In this document: piece after piece, positions 57,346 to 64,000 of the stretch
How the letters are laid out: each line of letters starts with the position of its first letter
Position numbering within the stretch: the stretch's first letter is position 1
Assembly (NCBI GenBank): GCA_014190155.1
Contig: BJFY01000001.1
Coordinates: 96,001 to 160,000 of the forward strand
DNA length: 64,000 nt
Source: Actinomycetes bacterium
GTDB lineage: Bacteria; Actinomycetota; Actinomycetes; Nanopelagicales; Nanopelagicaceae
Reading direction: 5' to 3'
Program-made: the position numbers and the translations under genes
The notes under the pieces: model-generated
Seen by the model: the letters and a program-made list of their open reading frames with translations, nothing else
Databases searched by the model: none
Told to the model about the DNA's origin: nothing

Positions 57346-58487
57346 ATCTTCCTGCCGGTTTTATCGGTGCTGGCGTAAGTGCTGGGTTGAAGAGCAATGA
57401 CGCAAAGGATCTAACTCTGATCGTAAATGAAGGCCCCCAGAATTTTGGTACTGCAGTATTTACAACTAATAAAATTGTTGCTGCTCCTGTGACCTGGAGT
57501 CAGGAAGTTGTTAAAGACAATGAAGTTAAAGCTGTAATTCTCAATAGTGGTGGCGCGAATGCTTGTACTGGCCCAGAAGGGTTTGTGGACACACATAAAA
57601 CTGCAGAGCATGTAGCAGATTTATTAGGCGCTTCTGCAAGTGATGTAGTGGTTTGCTCAACCGGGTTAATTGGAGCTCGACTTCCAATGGATAAGTTGCT
57701 TAATGGAGCAAGTGCGGCAATGGCAAACCTCTCAAATGCCAGCCTCTTAGATTGCGCAACTGGAATTATGACAACAGATTCCAAACCAAAAGTTTCTACT
57801 TTCGAGATTTCTAGAGTTTCATTTGCGGGAATCGCAAAAGGTGCTGGAATGCTGGCCCCTTCGTTAGCGACCATGCTGTCAGTCATTATGACTGATGCAA
57901 AAGTTGATCAATATTCAGCAAAATTAATTTTCGAAAGAATAGTAGATCGAACCTTCAATCGAATTGATTCCGATGGTTGTACATCCACAAATGACACCGT
58001 TCTCTTCTTAGCTTCTGGAGCTTCAGGTTTGGCGCTCTCAGATGACCAACTGGAATCCGCTCTACAGAAAATATGTAGTGAACTCGCTTATCAATTGATT
58101 GCCGATGCAGAAGGTCATTCGAAAATAGTTTCCATTACAACTATTAATGCATTATCGGAAACAGATGCAGTAGCGGTGGGTCGGGCTTGTGCCAGAAACA
58201 ATCTATTGAAATGTGCATTACATGGGGAGGACCCAAATTGGGGAAGAATTCTCGCCGCAATTGGTACTACTTCTGCAACCTTTGATCCATCCCGAATAGA
58301 TGTGAATCTAAATGGGGTGCAAGTTTGTACCAATAGCTCTCCAGGAGCAGATCGCGATTTAGTTGACATGACTGGTGAAGTTATCGAAATAGTGATTGAT
58401 TTGAATTTTGGCAGTGAGAGTGCAACCGTTATGACAAATGATTTGACTGCAATGTATGTGCATGAGAATTCGGCGTATGCAACATGA
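57342..58487 (+). CDS. argJ: Bifunctional glutamate N-acetyltransferase / ornithine acetyltransferase
   Basis: This 381-residue protein recycles the acetyl group from acetylornithine to glutamate. The autoprocessing site is in KGAGMLAPSLATML near residue 167; the Thr there becomes the nucleophile of the beta chain. ILNSGGANACTGPEG near residue 66 is a family signature, and HGEDPNWGRI lies near 295. Whether it is mono- or bifunctional cannot be decided here; no argA or argE is seen nearby. It overlaps argC by 4 bases and argB by 4 bases. Confidence 0.95.
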   Translation: MNLPAGFIGAGVSAGLKSNDAKDLTLIVNEGPQNFGTAVFTTNKIVAAPVTWSQEVVKDNEVKAVILNSGGANACTGPEGFVDTHKTAEHVADLLGASASDVVVCSTGLIGARLPMDKLLNGASAAMANLSNASLLDCATGIMTTDSKPKVSTFEISRVSFAGIAKGAGMLAPSLATMLSVIMTDAKVDQYSAKLIFERIVDRTFNRIDSDGCTSTNDTVLFLASGASGLALSDDQLESALQKICSELAYQLIADAEGHSKIVSITTINALSETDAVAVGRACARNNLLKCALHGEDPNWGRILAAIGTTSATFDPSRIDVNLNGVQVCTNSSPGADRDLVDMTGEVIEIVIDLNFGSESATVMTNDLTAMYVHENSAYAT

Positions 58488-59275
58488 TTGTTATTAAATA
58501 TGGTGGACATGCGATGGATTTAGCCATCACCGAAACTAGAAATTGGTTGCTCGAAATAAAAAAATTACATGCCCTTGGAGAGCGATTTGTAATGGTACAT
58601 GGTGGTGGGCCGATGATCGATGCCGAAATATCGGCACGCGGATTAGCGAAAGAAGTCGTCGGGGGTTATCGAGTCACTTCGCCAGAGATTTTTTTAGTTG
58701 TTGAAGAAGTACTTTCTGGACAAGTGTTACGAGCCATCGTGAAATTGTTTAGAAGTAATGGGTTGCCTGCGGTTGGGCTAAGCGGTAAGAGTCAGGCCTT
58801 ACTCGACGTTGTTCCTAAATTGGTTCTGGTAAACGGCGAAATGAAAAGTATTGGCCAAGTTGGCGAAGTAGTTGGAGTCCATCCCGAGATTTTAATTTCA
58901 TTGATGAACGCTGGTTTCATTCCAATAGTTTCTCCGGTATCTGAAACTCGAGATGGCGTAGGCATGAATGTGAACGCCGATATTGCAGCTGGTGCTATTG
59001 CTGGTTCGTTATCTGCAGATGCCACAATTTTTATGACCGACGTTCCTGGAATTTATCGGAATTGGCCTGATAAAAGTTCCTTGATTTCTGCGATAACCGT
59101 TTCAGCACTAACCGAGATTGCCGCAACATTTGAAAGTGGTATGGCTCCTAAGGTTGCGGCATGTATTAACGCGATAAATTCAGGTGCAAAATCAGCGAGG
59201 ATTATCGATGGCAAAAGTGATGCTGCTTTTATTGCAGCACTTTCGCATTCTGGCGGAACTTTGGTGACAGCATGA
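58484..59275 (+). CDS. argB: Acetylglutamate kinase, short form
   Basis: This 263-residue kinase phosphorylates N-acetylglutamate. IVIKYGGHAM starts the protein, VMVHGGGPMIDAEI lies near residue 37, and the end includes MTDVPGIY and GMAPKVAACI. It begins directly at the first strand and lacks the N-terminal helix of about 30 residues that forms the arginine-sensitive hexamer in many actinobacteria. It is therefore probably not arginine-inhibited, like the E. coli form. It overlaps argJ and argD by 4 bases on each side. Confidence 0.94.
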   Translation: MIVIKYGGHAMDLAITETRNWLLEIKKLHALGERFVMVHGGGPMIDAEISARGLAKEVVGGYRVTSPEIFLVVEEVLSGQVLRAIVKLFRSNGLPAVGLSGKSQALLDVVPKLVLVNGEMKSIGQVGEVVGVHPEILISLMNAGFIPIVSPVSETRDGVGMNVNADIAAGAIAGSLSADATIFMTDVPGIYRNWPDKSSLISAITVSALTEIAATFESGMAPKVAACINAINSGAKSARIIDGKSDAAFIAALSHSGGTLVTA

Positions 59276-60462
59276 CAAAGCCACGCAAATTTGGAAATTC
59301 ATTAGCGCAAGCAATTTGGAGCAAGGCCATCCAACCTAATTATGGAATTCCACCTATCGCTTTAGTAAAAGGTAAAGGCGCAATTGTTTACGACGTCGAC
59401 GGCAAAAAGTATTTAGATTTTCTTGGCGGGATAGCCACAAACTTACTTGGCCATGCGCATCCCGTAATAATTAAAGCGGTCATGAAACAGATGTCAACAC
59501 TTAGCCACGTAAGCAATTTCTATATGCATCCGCAGGTTTTGCAATTGGCGCAATCGTTACAGAAAATGACGGGGGATAAGAACGCTAAAGTATTTTTCTG
59601 CAATTCTGGCGCAGAAGCGAATGAAGCAGCAATTAAGCTCTCGCGCTTGACCGGCCGTACCAATATTGTGGCGGCACGTGGCGCTTTTCACGGCCGAACT
59701 ATGGGGGCTATTTCACTCACCGGCCAACCGGCTAAACGCGATCCATTTAAACCGTTGCTGCGTAAAATAAAACATGTTAACTATGGCGATATAGCGGCGC
59801 TGCGTCGCGCTGTAACCAGTAAAACCGCAATGGTTATTTTAGAACCAATTATGGGCGAAGCCGGTGTAGTCGTTCCTCCTAAGGGTTATTTAAAAGCTGC
59901 TCGCGAAATATGCGATAAAACTGGCGCCTTGCTTGTGATCGATGCAGTTCAAACCGGTATGGGAAGAACTGGAACCTGGTTCGGTTATGAAGTTGAAGAT
60001 ATAACTCCGGATGTAATAACTATTGCAAAGGGTTTGGGTGGCGGTTTGCCGCTCGGCGCAATGATTGCTTTGGGAGGTGCGAGCAATTTATTCAAACCGG
60101 GTGATCATGGTTCAACTTTTGGTGGGAATCCAGTCGCATGCGCGGCTGCTAACGCGACTATCGGCGTAATTAAATCTCGAAGTCTGTTAAAAAGTAATCT
60201 CGTACTAGGGAATTTATTAAAAATTGAATTAACAAAAATTTCAGGAATTTTGGACGTTCGTGGGCGTGGATTATTAATTGGAATTGTTCTTAAAAGTGCA
60301 AATGCTAAAGCATTAGCAGCTGATTTACTTAGCAATGGAGTGCTGGTAAATGCAACCAGTGATGAAGTAATAAGAATCGCACCGGCTTTTATCATTACAA
60401 AGAAAAATGTGATGGATTTCGTAGGAGCTTTCCAAAAGTCGTTAGGTCAGTTAAATGGTTAA
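59272..60462 (+). CDS. argD: Acetylornithine aminotransferase
   Basis: This 396-residue PLP enzyme makes N-acetylornithine with glutamate as donor. The segment FFCNSGAEANEAAIKLSR (near residue 106) binds the cofactor, LLVIDAVQTGMGRTG is near 220, and the PLP lysine is in TIAKGLGGGLPLGA near 250. Family class III aminotransferase, normal length. The ATG overlaps the argB stop; the end overlaps the argR start by 8 bases. Confidence 0.95.
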   Translation: MTKPRKFGNSLAQAIWSKAIQPNYGIPPIALVKGKGAIVYDVDGKKYLDFLGGIATNLLGHAHPVIIKAVMKQMSTLSHVSNFYMHPQVLQLAQSLQKMTGDKNAKVFFCNSGAEANEAAIKLSRLTGRTNIVAARGAFHGRTMGAISLTGQPAKRDPFKPLLRKIKHVNYGDIAALRRAVTSKTAMVILEPIMGEAGVVVPPKGYLKAAREICDKTGALLVIDAVQTGMGRTGTWFGYEVEDITPDVITIAKGLGGGLPLGAMIALGGASNLFKPGDHGSTFGGNPVACAAANATIGVIKSRSLLKSNLVLGNLLKIELTKISGILDVRGRGLLIGIVLKSANAKALAADLLSNGVLVNATSDEVIRIAPAFIITKKNVMDFVGAFQKSLGQLNG

Positions 60463-60997
60463 AAGAGCAAAACGAAGAATTACGGCTAGCGGCCGGAGAG
60501 CGATGGCGATTGAATTTATTTCAGCTGGCAAAGTTCATTCGCAAACCGATTTAGTTGATTTGTTGGCTGATGCTGGCGTTAAAGTTACGCAAGCAACGGC
60601 AAGTAGGGATTTAGATGAAGTTGGCGCAATCCGAGCCAAGACGGCTAGCGGCGCGATGACTTATCGATTCCTGGAAAGTGATGCTCAACCGCGCAACCAA
60701 GTTACAAGAGTTTCGGACCAACTAATTCTTTCGGTAGCTGGTAGCGGAAATTTGGCGGTTGTTCGGACGCCTCCAGGCGGTGCAAATCTTTTGGCTAGCG
60801 CAATTGATCGAGCGGCGCTAAATGGTGGATTAACTGAGGTTATCGGAACAATTGCCGGAGATGACACGGTATTAGTAGTTGCGAAACATGCAAACGGAGG
60901 CCCCGCATTGGCGGAGGTTCTGAAAGAATTCGCAGCATCAGCACGGAGATCTAAGAATTCCAATATTCGTAAAACTAAAGCAAGGAAGCGAAAATAA
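60455..60997 (+). CDS. argR: Arginine repressor ArgR
   Basis: This 180-residue regulator has an N-terminal winged helix (about residues 10-75; TDLVDLLADAGVKVTQATASRDLDEVGAI, partial) and a C-terminal arginine-binding oligomer domain (about 85-155; TPPGGANLLASAID and EVIGTIAGDDTVLVV). The C-terminus is basic (RRSKNSNIRKTKARKRK). With arginine it should bind the ARG box at 56289, so the operon encodes its own repressor. The start overlaps argD. Confidence 0.95.
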   Translation: MVKRAKRRITASGRRAMAIEFISAGKVHSQTDLVDLLADAGVKVTQATASRDLDEVGAIRAKTASGAMTYRFLESDAQPRNQVTRVSDQLILSVAGSGNLAVVRTPPGGANLLASAIDRAALNGGLTEVIGTIAGDDTVLVVAKHANGGPALAEVLKEFAASARRSKNSNIRKTKARKRK

Positions 60998-62425
60998 ATG
61001 GCGCTCTGGGGCGGTAGGTTTTCAGAATCACCGGCTGATTCTGTGTTTGCGCTCTCGCGAAGTGTGCAATTTGATTGGCGACTCGCACCTTATGACATTG
61101 TTAGTTCGATTGCGCATTTAGAAGTGTTGGAAAGTTCTGGATTGTTATCAAAAGCAGATTGCGCAAAAATAAGAAGTGCGCTCACCATTCTCTTTAGCGA
61201 AGTAACGAGTGGAAAATTTCTGCCGAAACCAGAAGATGAAGATGTGCATTCTGCGCTGGAGCGGGGCTTAACTGAAAAAATTGGCGCTTTCGGTAGCGCC
61301 ATTCGCGCCGGACGCTCGCGCAACGATCAAGTAACCACTGATTTGAAGCTTTACTTAATTGACAACATGTTGGCAATTTCAACAGCTGTTTTACATTTGC
61401 AAGAATCGCTATTGTCTAAATCATTAGAATATGTTGATGCAATCGCCCCAGGATTTACGCACTTACAACACGCGCAACCGGTCTCTTTCGGTCACGAATT
61501 AGCAAAACATGCGGTCTCATTAGAGCGAGATTTATCGCGCATTTCGGATTGGATGGTGCGAACTTCTACTTCACCGCTCGGATCTGGGGCGCTATCTGGT
61601 TCTTCGCTGCCAATTTCACCAGAGAGCACGGCGAAGCGGTTGGGTTTTGATTCGGTTGCGCAAAATAGCATTGATGCCGTTAGCGACCGCGATTACGTTG
61701 CAGAAGCGCTTTTCATTATTGCAATGATTGGATTGCATTTATCGCGAATCGGGGAAGAGTGGAGCATCTGGTCCACGACTGAATTTGGTTGGGCCCAATT
61801 AGATGATGCATATTCGACTGGATCATCAATAATGCCGCAGAAAAAGAATCCAGATGTGGCCGAGCTAGCGCGCGGTAAAGCCGGTCGTTTCATTGGAAAT
61901 TTGACTGCACTCTTAACAGTGCTTAAAGGTTTGCCCTTTGCATACAACCGAGATCTGCAAGAAGATAAAGAAGCGCTCTTCGATAGTGTGGAAAATATAC
62001 TGCTCCTGTTGGCTCCAGTCGCTGGTATGGTTGCAACCACAAAATTTAACCGCGAGAAAATGCGGGCTGCTGCACCCCTAGGTTTTACGTTAGCAACTGA
62101 AATTGCTGATTATTTAGTTCGTAAAGGTGTGAACTTCGCGCAAGCGCATGAAGCCGCGGGCCAATGCGTGCAGATTGCCGAAGCGCGAAATTGTGATCTC
62201 CATGAATTGAGCGAGAACGAATTGCAATCAGCACACTTACAGTTAGCGGGCGATCTAATAAAAATTCTAAATGTTGAAGGCGCGATCGCCGCACGCGCTA
62301 CATCTAACGGCACCGCGCCTAAAAGTGTTGTTATGCAGATTGCAAAATTACGTAGCAATGCTGCGCTTACGGCAAAATGGGTAGAAACTGCCTCTCAAAA
62401 ATTCATCGGAACTATGACGCTATGA
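60998..62425 (+). CDS. argH: Argininosuccinate lyase
   Basis: This 475-residue enzyme splits argininosuccinate to arginine and fumarate. LWGGRFSESPAD opens the protein, SRNDQVTTDLKLY is near residue 107, and the superfamily signature GSSIMPQKKNPD is near 275. Length is standard. It follows argR with no gap. argF and argG, which usually lie between argD and argH in actinobacteria, are absent here and must be elsewhere. tyrS follows 13 bases later. Confidence 0.96.
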   Translation: MALWGGRFSESPADSVFALSRSVQFDWRLAPYDIVSSIAHLEVLESSGLLSKADCAKIRSALTILFSEVTSGKFLPKPEDEDVHSALERGLTEKIGAFGSAIRAGRSRNDQVTTDLKLYLIDNMLAISTAVLHLQESLLSKSLEYVDAIAPGFTHLQHAQPVSFGHELAKHAVSLERDLSRISDWMVRTSTSPLGSGALSGSSLPISPESTAKRLGFDSVAQNSIDAVSDRDYVAEALFIIAMIGLHLSRIGEEWSIWSTTEFGWAQLDDAYSTGSSIMPQKKNPDVAELARGKAGRFIGNLTALLTVLKGLPFAYNRDLQEDKEALFDSVENILLLLAPVAGMVATTKFNREKMRAAAPLGFTLATEIADYLVRKGVNFAQAHEAAGQCVQIAEARNCDLHELSENELQSAHLQLAGDLIKILNVEGAIAARATSNGTAPKSVVMQIAKLRSNAALTAKWVETASQKFIGTMTL

Positions 62426-62438
62426 GAACAGGAAACTA

Positions 62439-63716
62439 ATGACGAGCGCTTTGATAGCAGATTTAAAATGGCGTGGCGCATTCGCGCAATCAACTGACGA
62501 AGTTGAATTAGCGAAACATCTAGATTCGGGTTCACGAACTCTCTACATCGGATTTGATCCAACGGCGCCTAGTTTGCACTTAGGCAACTTGGTGCAGATG
62601 ACGATGCTCCGGCGGTTTCAATTAGCGGGCCACAAGCCGATTGCTTTAGTAGGCGGCGCAACCGGGTTGGTAGGAGACCCAAGTGGTCGCAGCGCCGAAC
62701 GTACTTTAAATGATGAAGAAATCGTGACCCAATGGTTAGAGCGTATTCGTAAACAATTAGAAGGTTTTCTCGATTTCAAAGCGCCTAAAAATGCCGCCGC
62801 TATGGCCAACAACCTGGATTGGACCGCACCAGTTTCAGCGTTGAATTTTCTTCGCGATATCGGAAAGCATTTCAGCGTAAACCAGATGTTAGCAAAAGAG
62901 TCAGTTTCTGCTCGTTTGGAAAGTGGCGGAATTTCTTACACTGAATTTTCGTATCAAGTTTTGCAAGCTTACGATTTTTTAGAACTTTTTCGACGCGCTA
63001 ATTGCACACTGCAACTTGGTGGTAGCGATCAATGGGGAAATATCACAGCTGGATTGGATTTAATTCGGAAAGTAACTGGCGAAAGCGCTTATGGCTTATC
63101 AGTGCCATTACTAACCAAAAGTGATGGTGAAAAATTTGGGAAAACTGCTACCGGAACTATTTGGCTCGATCCAGCCATGACCTCTCCGTATGCGTTCTAC
63201 CAATTCTTTATTAACTCTGATGATCGAGATGTTGCAAAGCTATTAAAGATTTTCTCATTCAAGTCGCATGCAGCGATAGACGAACTTTTAGAATCGCTTG
63301 CAACTAATCCGGGAGCTCGCGAGGCCCATCGTGCGTTAGCCCAAGAATTGACAACTTCGATTCACGGCGAAGATGCATGTATAAAAGTTGAAGTGGCAGC
63401 GAAAGCGTTATTTGGACAAGGCGAAATCACAGACTTAGATGCAGAAACGTTAGCTGGCGCGCTAGCGGAGCTGCCACGAACAACAATAAATTCATCTTCA
63501 GAAATTCCATCGTGGGTTGATTTAATTGTTGCCACCGGTCTTTGTGAGTCAAAATCTGCAGCTCGTAGAATTATTAAAGAAGGTGGGGCATACTTAAATA
63601 ATAAAAAGATTGCGACTGAAGATTTCACACCAACTTCGGCTGATTTAATTGCTGGAAAGTTTTTAATATTGCGCAAAGGAAAACGCGATCTCGCGGCGGT
63701 AGAGTTGATTAAATAG
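62439..63716 (+). CDS. tyrS: Tyrosyl-tRNA synthetase
   Basis: This 425-residue class I synthetase has a Rossmann core with the HIGH-like motif HLGN in PTAPSLHLGNLVQM near residue 46, QLGGSDQWGNITAGLDL near 187, and the KMSKS-like KFGKT near 232. A C-terminal S4-like RNA-binding domain (about residues 355-425) binds tRNA. AGGAAA lies 4 bases before the ATG. The argH-tyrS-rRNA order is common in actinobacteria, which supports the rRNA assignment of the region that follows. Confidence 0.96.
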   Translation: MTSALIADLKWRGAFAQSTDEVELAKHLDSGSRTLYIGFDPTAPSLHLGNLVQMTMLRRFQLAGHKPIALVGGATGLVGDPSGRSAERTLNDEEIVTQWLERIRKQLEGFLDFKAPKNAAAMANNLDWTAPVSALNFLRDIGKHFSVNQMLAKESVSARLESGGISYTEFSYQVLQAYDFLELFRRANCTLQLGGSDQWGNITAGLDLIRKVTGESAYGLSVPLLTKSDGEKFGKTATGTIWLDPAMTSPYAFYQFFINSDDRDVAKLLKIFSFKSHAAIDELLESLATNPGAREAHRALAQELTTSIHGEDACIKVEVAAKALFGQGEITDLDAETLAGALAELPRTTINSSSEIPSWVDLIVATGLCESKSAARRIIKEGGAYLNNKKIATEDFTPTSADLIAGKFLILRKGKRDLAAVELIK

Positions 63717-63747
63717 GCAACAAAGTTCTACATTTTTCACGGATATT

Positions 63748-63770
63748 GCGAGAAATCCCTCGCTTCTTGA
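63748..63770 (+). terminator. Weak terminator candidate after tyrS
   Basis: GCGAG (63748-63752) pairs with CTCGC (63759-63763) around AAATCC, followed by TTCTTGA. The T run is poor, so termination may be inefficient. Confidence 0.3.
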
Positions 63771-63771
63771 T

Positions 63772-63801
63772 TTGACCTACGCTGATAAAGCGCGATAACC
63801 T
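63772..63801 (+). promoter_or_regulatory. Upstream promoter (P1) of a presumed rRNA operon
   Basis: TTGACC (63772-63777) and TAACCT (63796-63801) are 18 bp apart; GATAAC two bases earlier is an alternative -10 at 16 bp. The same layout occurs at rpsA. The rRNA gene itself lies beyond the window end, so the assignment rests on position and style. Confidence 0.5.
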
Positions 63802-63933
63802 TTATTTCTTCGTTACGAGACGGACGCATCACGGCCGGTTAGCGAAGTAAGCACTTCCCGAGAAGCTTTAAAACCCATATAAATCAAGGTTTTTTGGTGG
63901 ATTCCTGCACTTTTTTGTAGGGATTTGATCAAT

Positions 63934-63962
63934 TTGACCTTATGCTTAAGGGTGGCTAAGTT
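63934..63962 (+). promoter_or_regulatory. Downstream promoter (P2) of a presumed rRNA operon
   Basis: TTGACC (63934-63939) and TAAGTT (63957-63962) are exactly 17 bp apart, the best promoter in the window. It is about 130 bases downstream of P1. Between P1 and P2 I see only an interrupted CTTCG/CGAAG repeat. Confidence 0.6.
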
Positions 63963-63970
63963 TCTCCTTC

Positions 63971-63986
63971 TGCCCTTTAAAAAAGG
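63971..63986 (+). promoter_or_regulatory. boxA-like element and short hairpin in the rRNA leader
   Basis: TGCCCTTTAA resembles the boxA antitermination element (TGCTCTTTAA). It also forms half of CCCTTT-AAA-AAAGGG (63973-63987 region). Such elements recruit NusB and NusE to rRNA transcripts. Confidence 0.45.
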
Positions 63987-64000
63987 GTCGATGCAGGTTG

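Overview
The window looks like a stretch of core chromosome from a streamlined, low-GC actinobacterium, most likely a freshwater acI/Nanopelagicales-type cell. The actinobacterial signature comes from RbpA, WhiA, an ANTAR response regulator of the PdtaR type, a SufR-led SUF operon with an embedded Rieske protein, DUF3099, a four-repeat S1, and a gene order that matches, from memory, the Mycobacterium tuberculosis blocks around Rv1420-Rv1484 and Rv1617-Rv1689. The base composition is A/T-rich for the phylum. Genes are packed with overlaps or a few bases between them, and I see no insertion sequences, phage, CRISPR arrays or defence genes. The lineage is an inference.

Layout, left to right. 1-6395: glutamate synthase gltB (5' truncated by the window edge), gltD and pyruvate kinase. 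6462-7144: a tRNA-Leu(CAA) with an unusually short variable loop, followed one base later by a pdtaR-like regulator. 7303-12347: a complete branched-chain amino acid ABC importer (livK-H-M-G-F), with a strong hairpin between livK and the rest. 12351-16635: thioesterase, DNA polymerase I and an MFS transporter. 16825-28602: rpsA, then the run coaE-uvrB-uvrA-uvrC-rapZ-yvcK-whiA. 28718-32397: gap-pgk-tpiA-secG-rbpA. 32527-39537: a DEAD-box helicase, then on the minus strand the ctaA-tkt-tal-pgi operon. 39619-47859: sufR-sufB-sufD-Rieske-sufC-sufS-sufU-sufT and an ABC exporter. 47842-48878: SURF1 and DUF3099 on the minus strand. 48957-50434: fabG and fabI. 50680-56275: infC-rpmI-rplT, a SPOUT rRNA methylase, pheS and pheT. 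56323-63716: argC-J-B-D-R-H and tyrS. 63717-64000: a leader with tandem promoters and a boxA-like element, most probably for an rRNA operon that lies just outside the window.

The genes work together as housekeeping modules: ammonia assimilation, lower glycolysis and the non-oxidative pentose phosphate branch, nucleotide excision repair, Fe-S cluster assembly, cytochrome oxidase maturation (CtaA, SURF1), fatty acid elongation, translation, and arginine synthesis.

No new protein system is evident. The interesting material is in regulation and RNA: eleven genes have a TANNNT -10 box exactly 6-7 bases before the start codon (leaderless mRNA architecture); a tRNA abuts an ORF so closely that tRNA 3' processing should create a one-base leader; a SufR-type operator lies on the sufR start codon; an ARG box lies on the argC -35; a 12-bp hairpin ends six bases before the DEAD-box helicase start; infC uses an AUC start; and the rpsA and presumed rRNA promoters share one layout.
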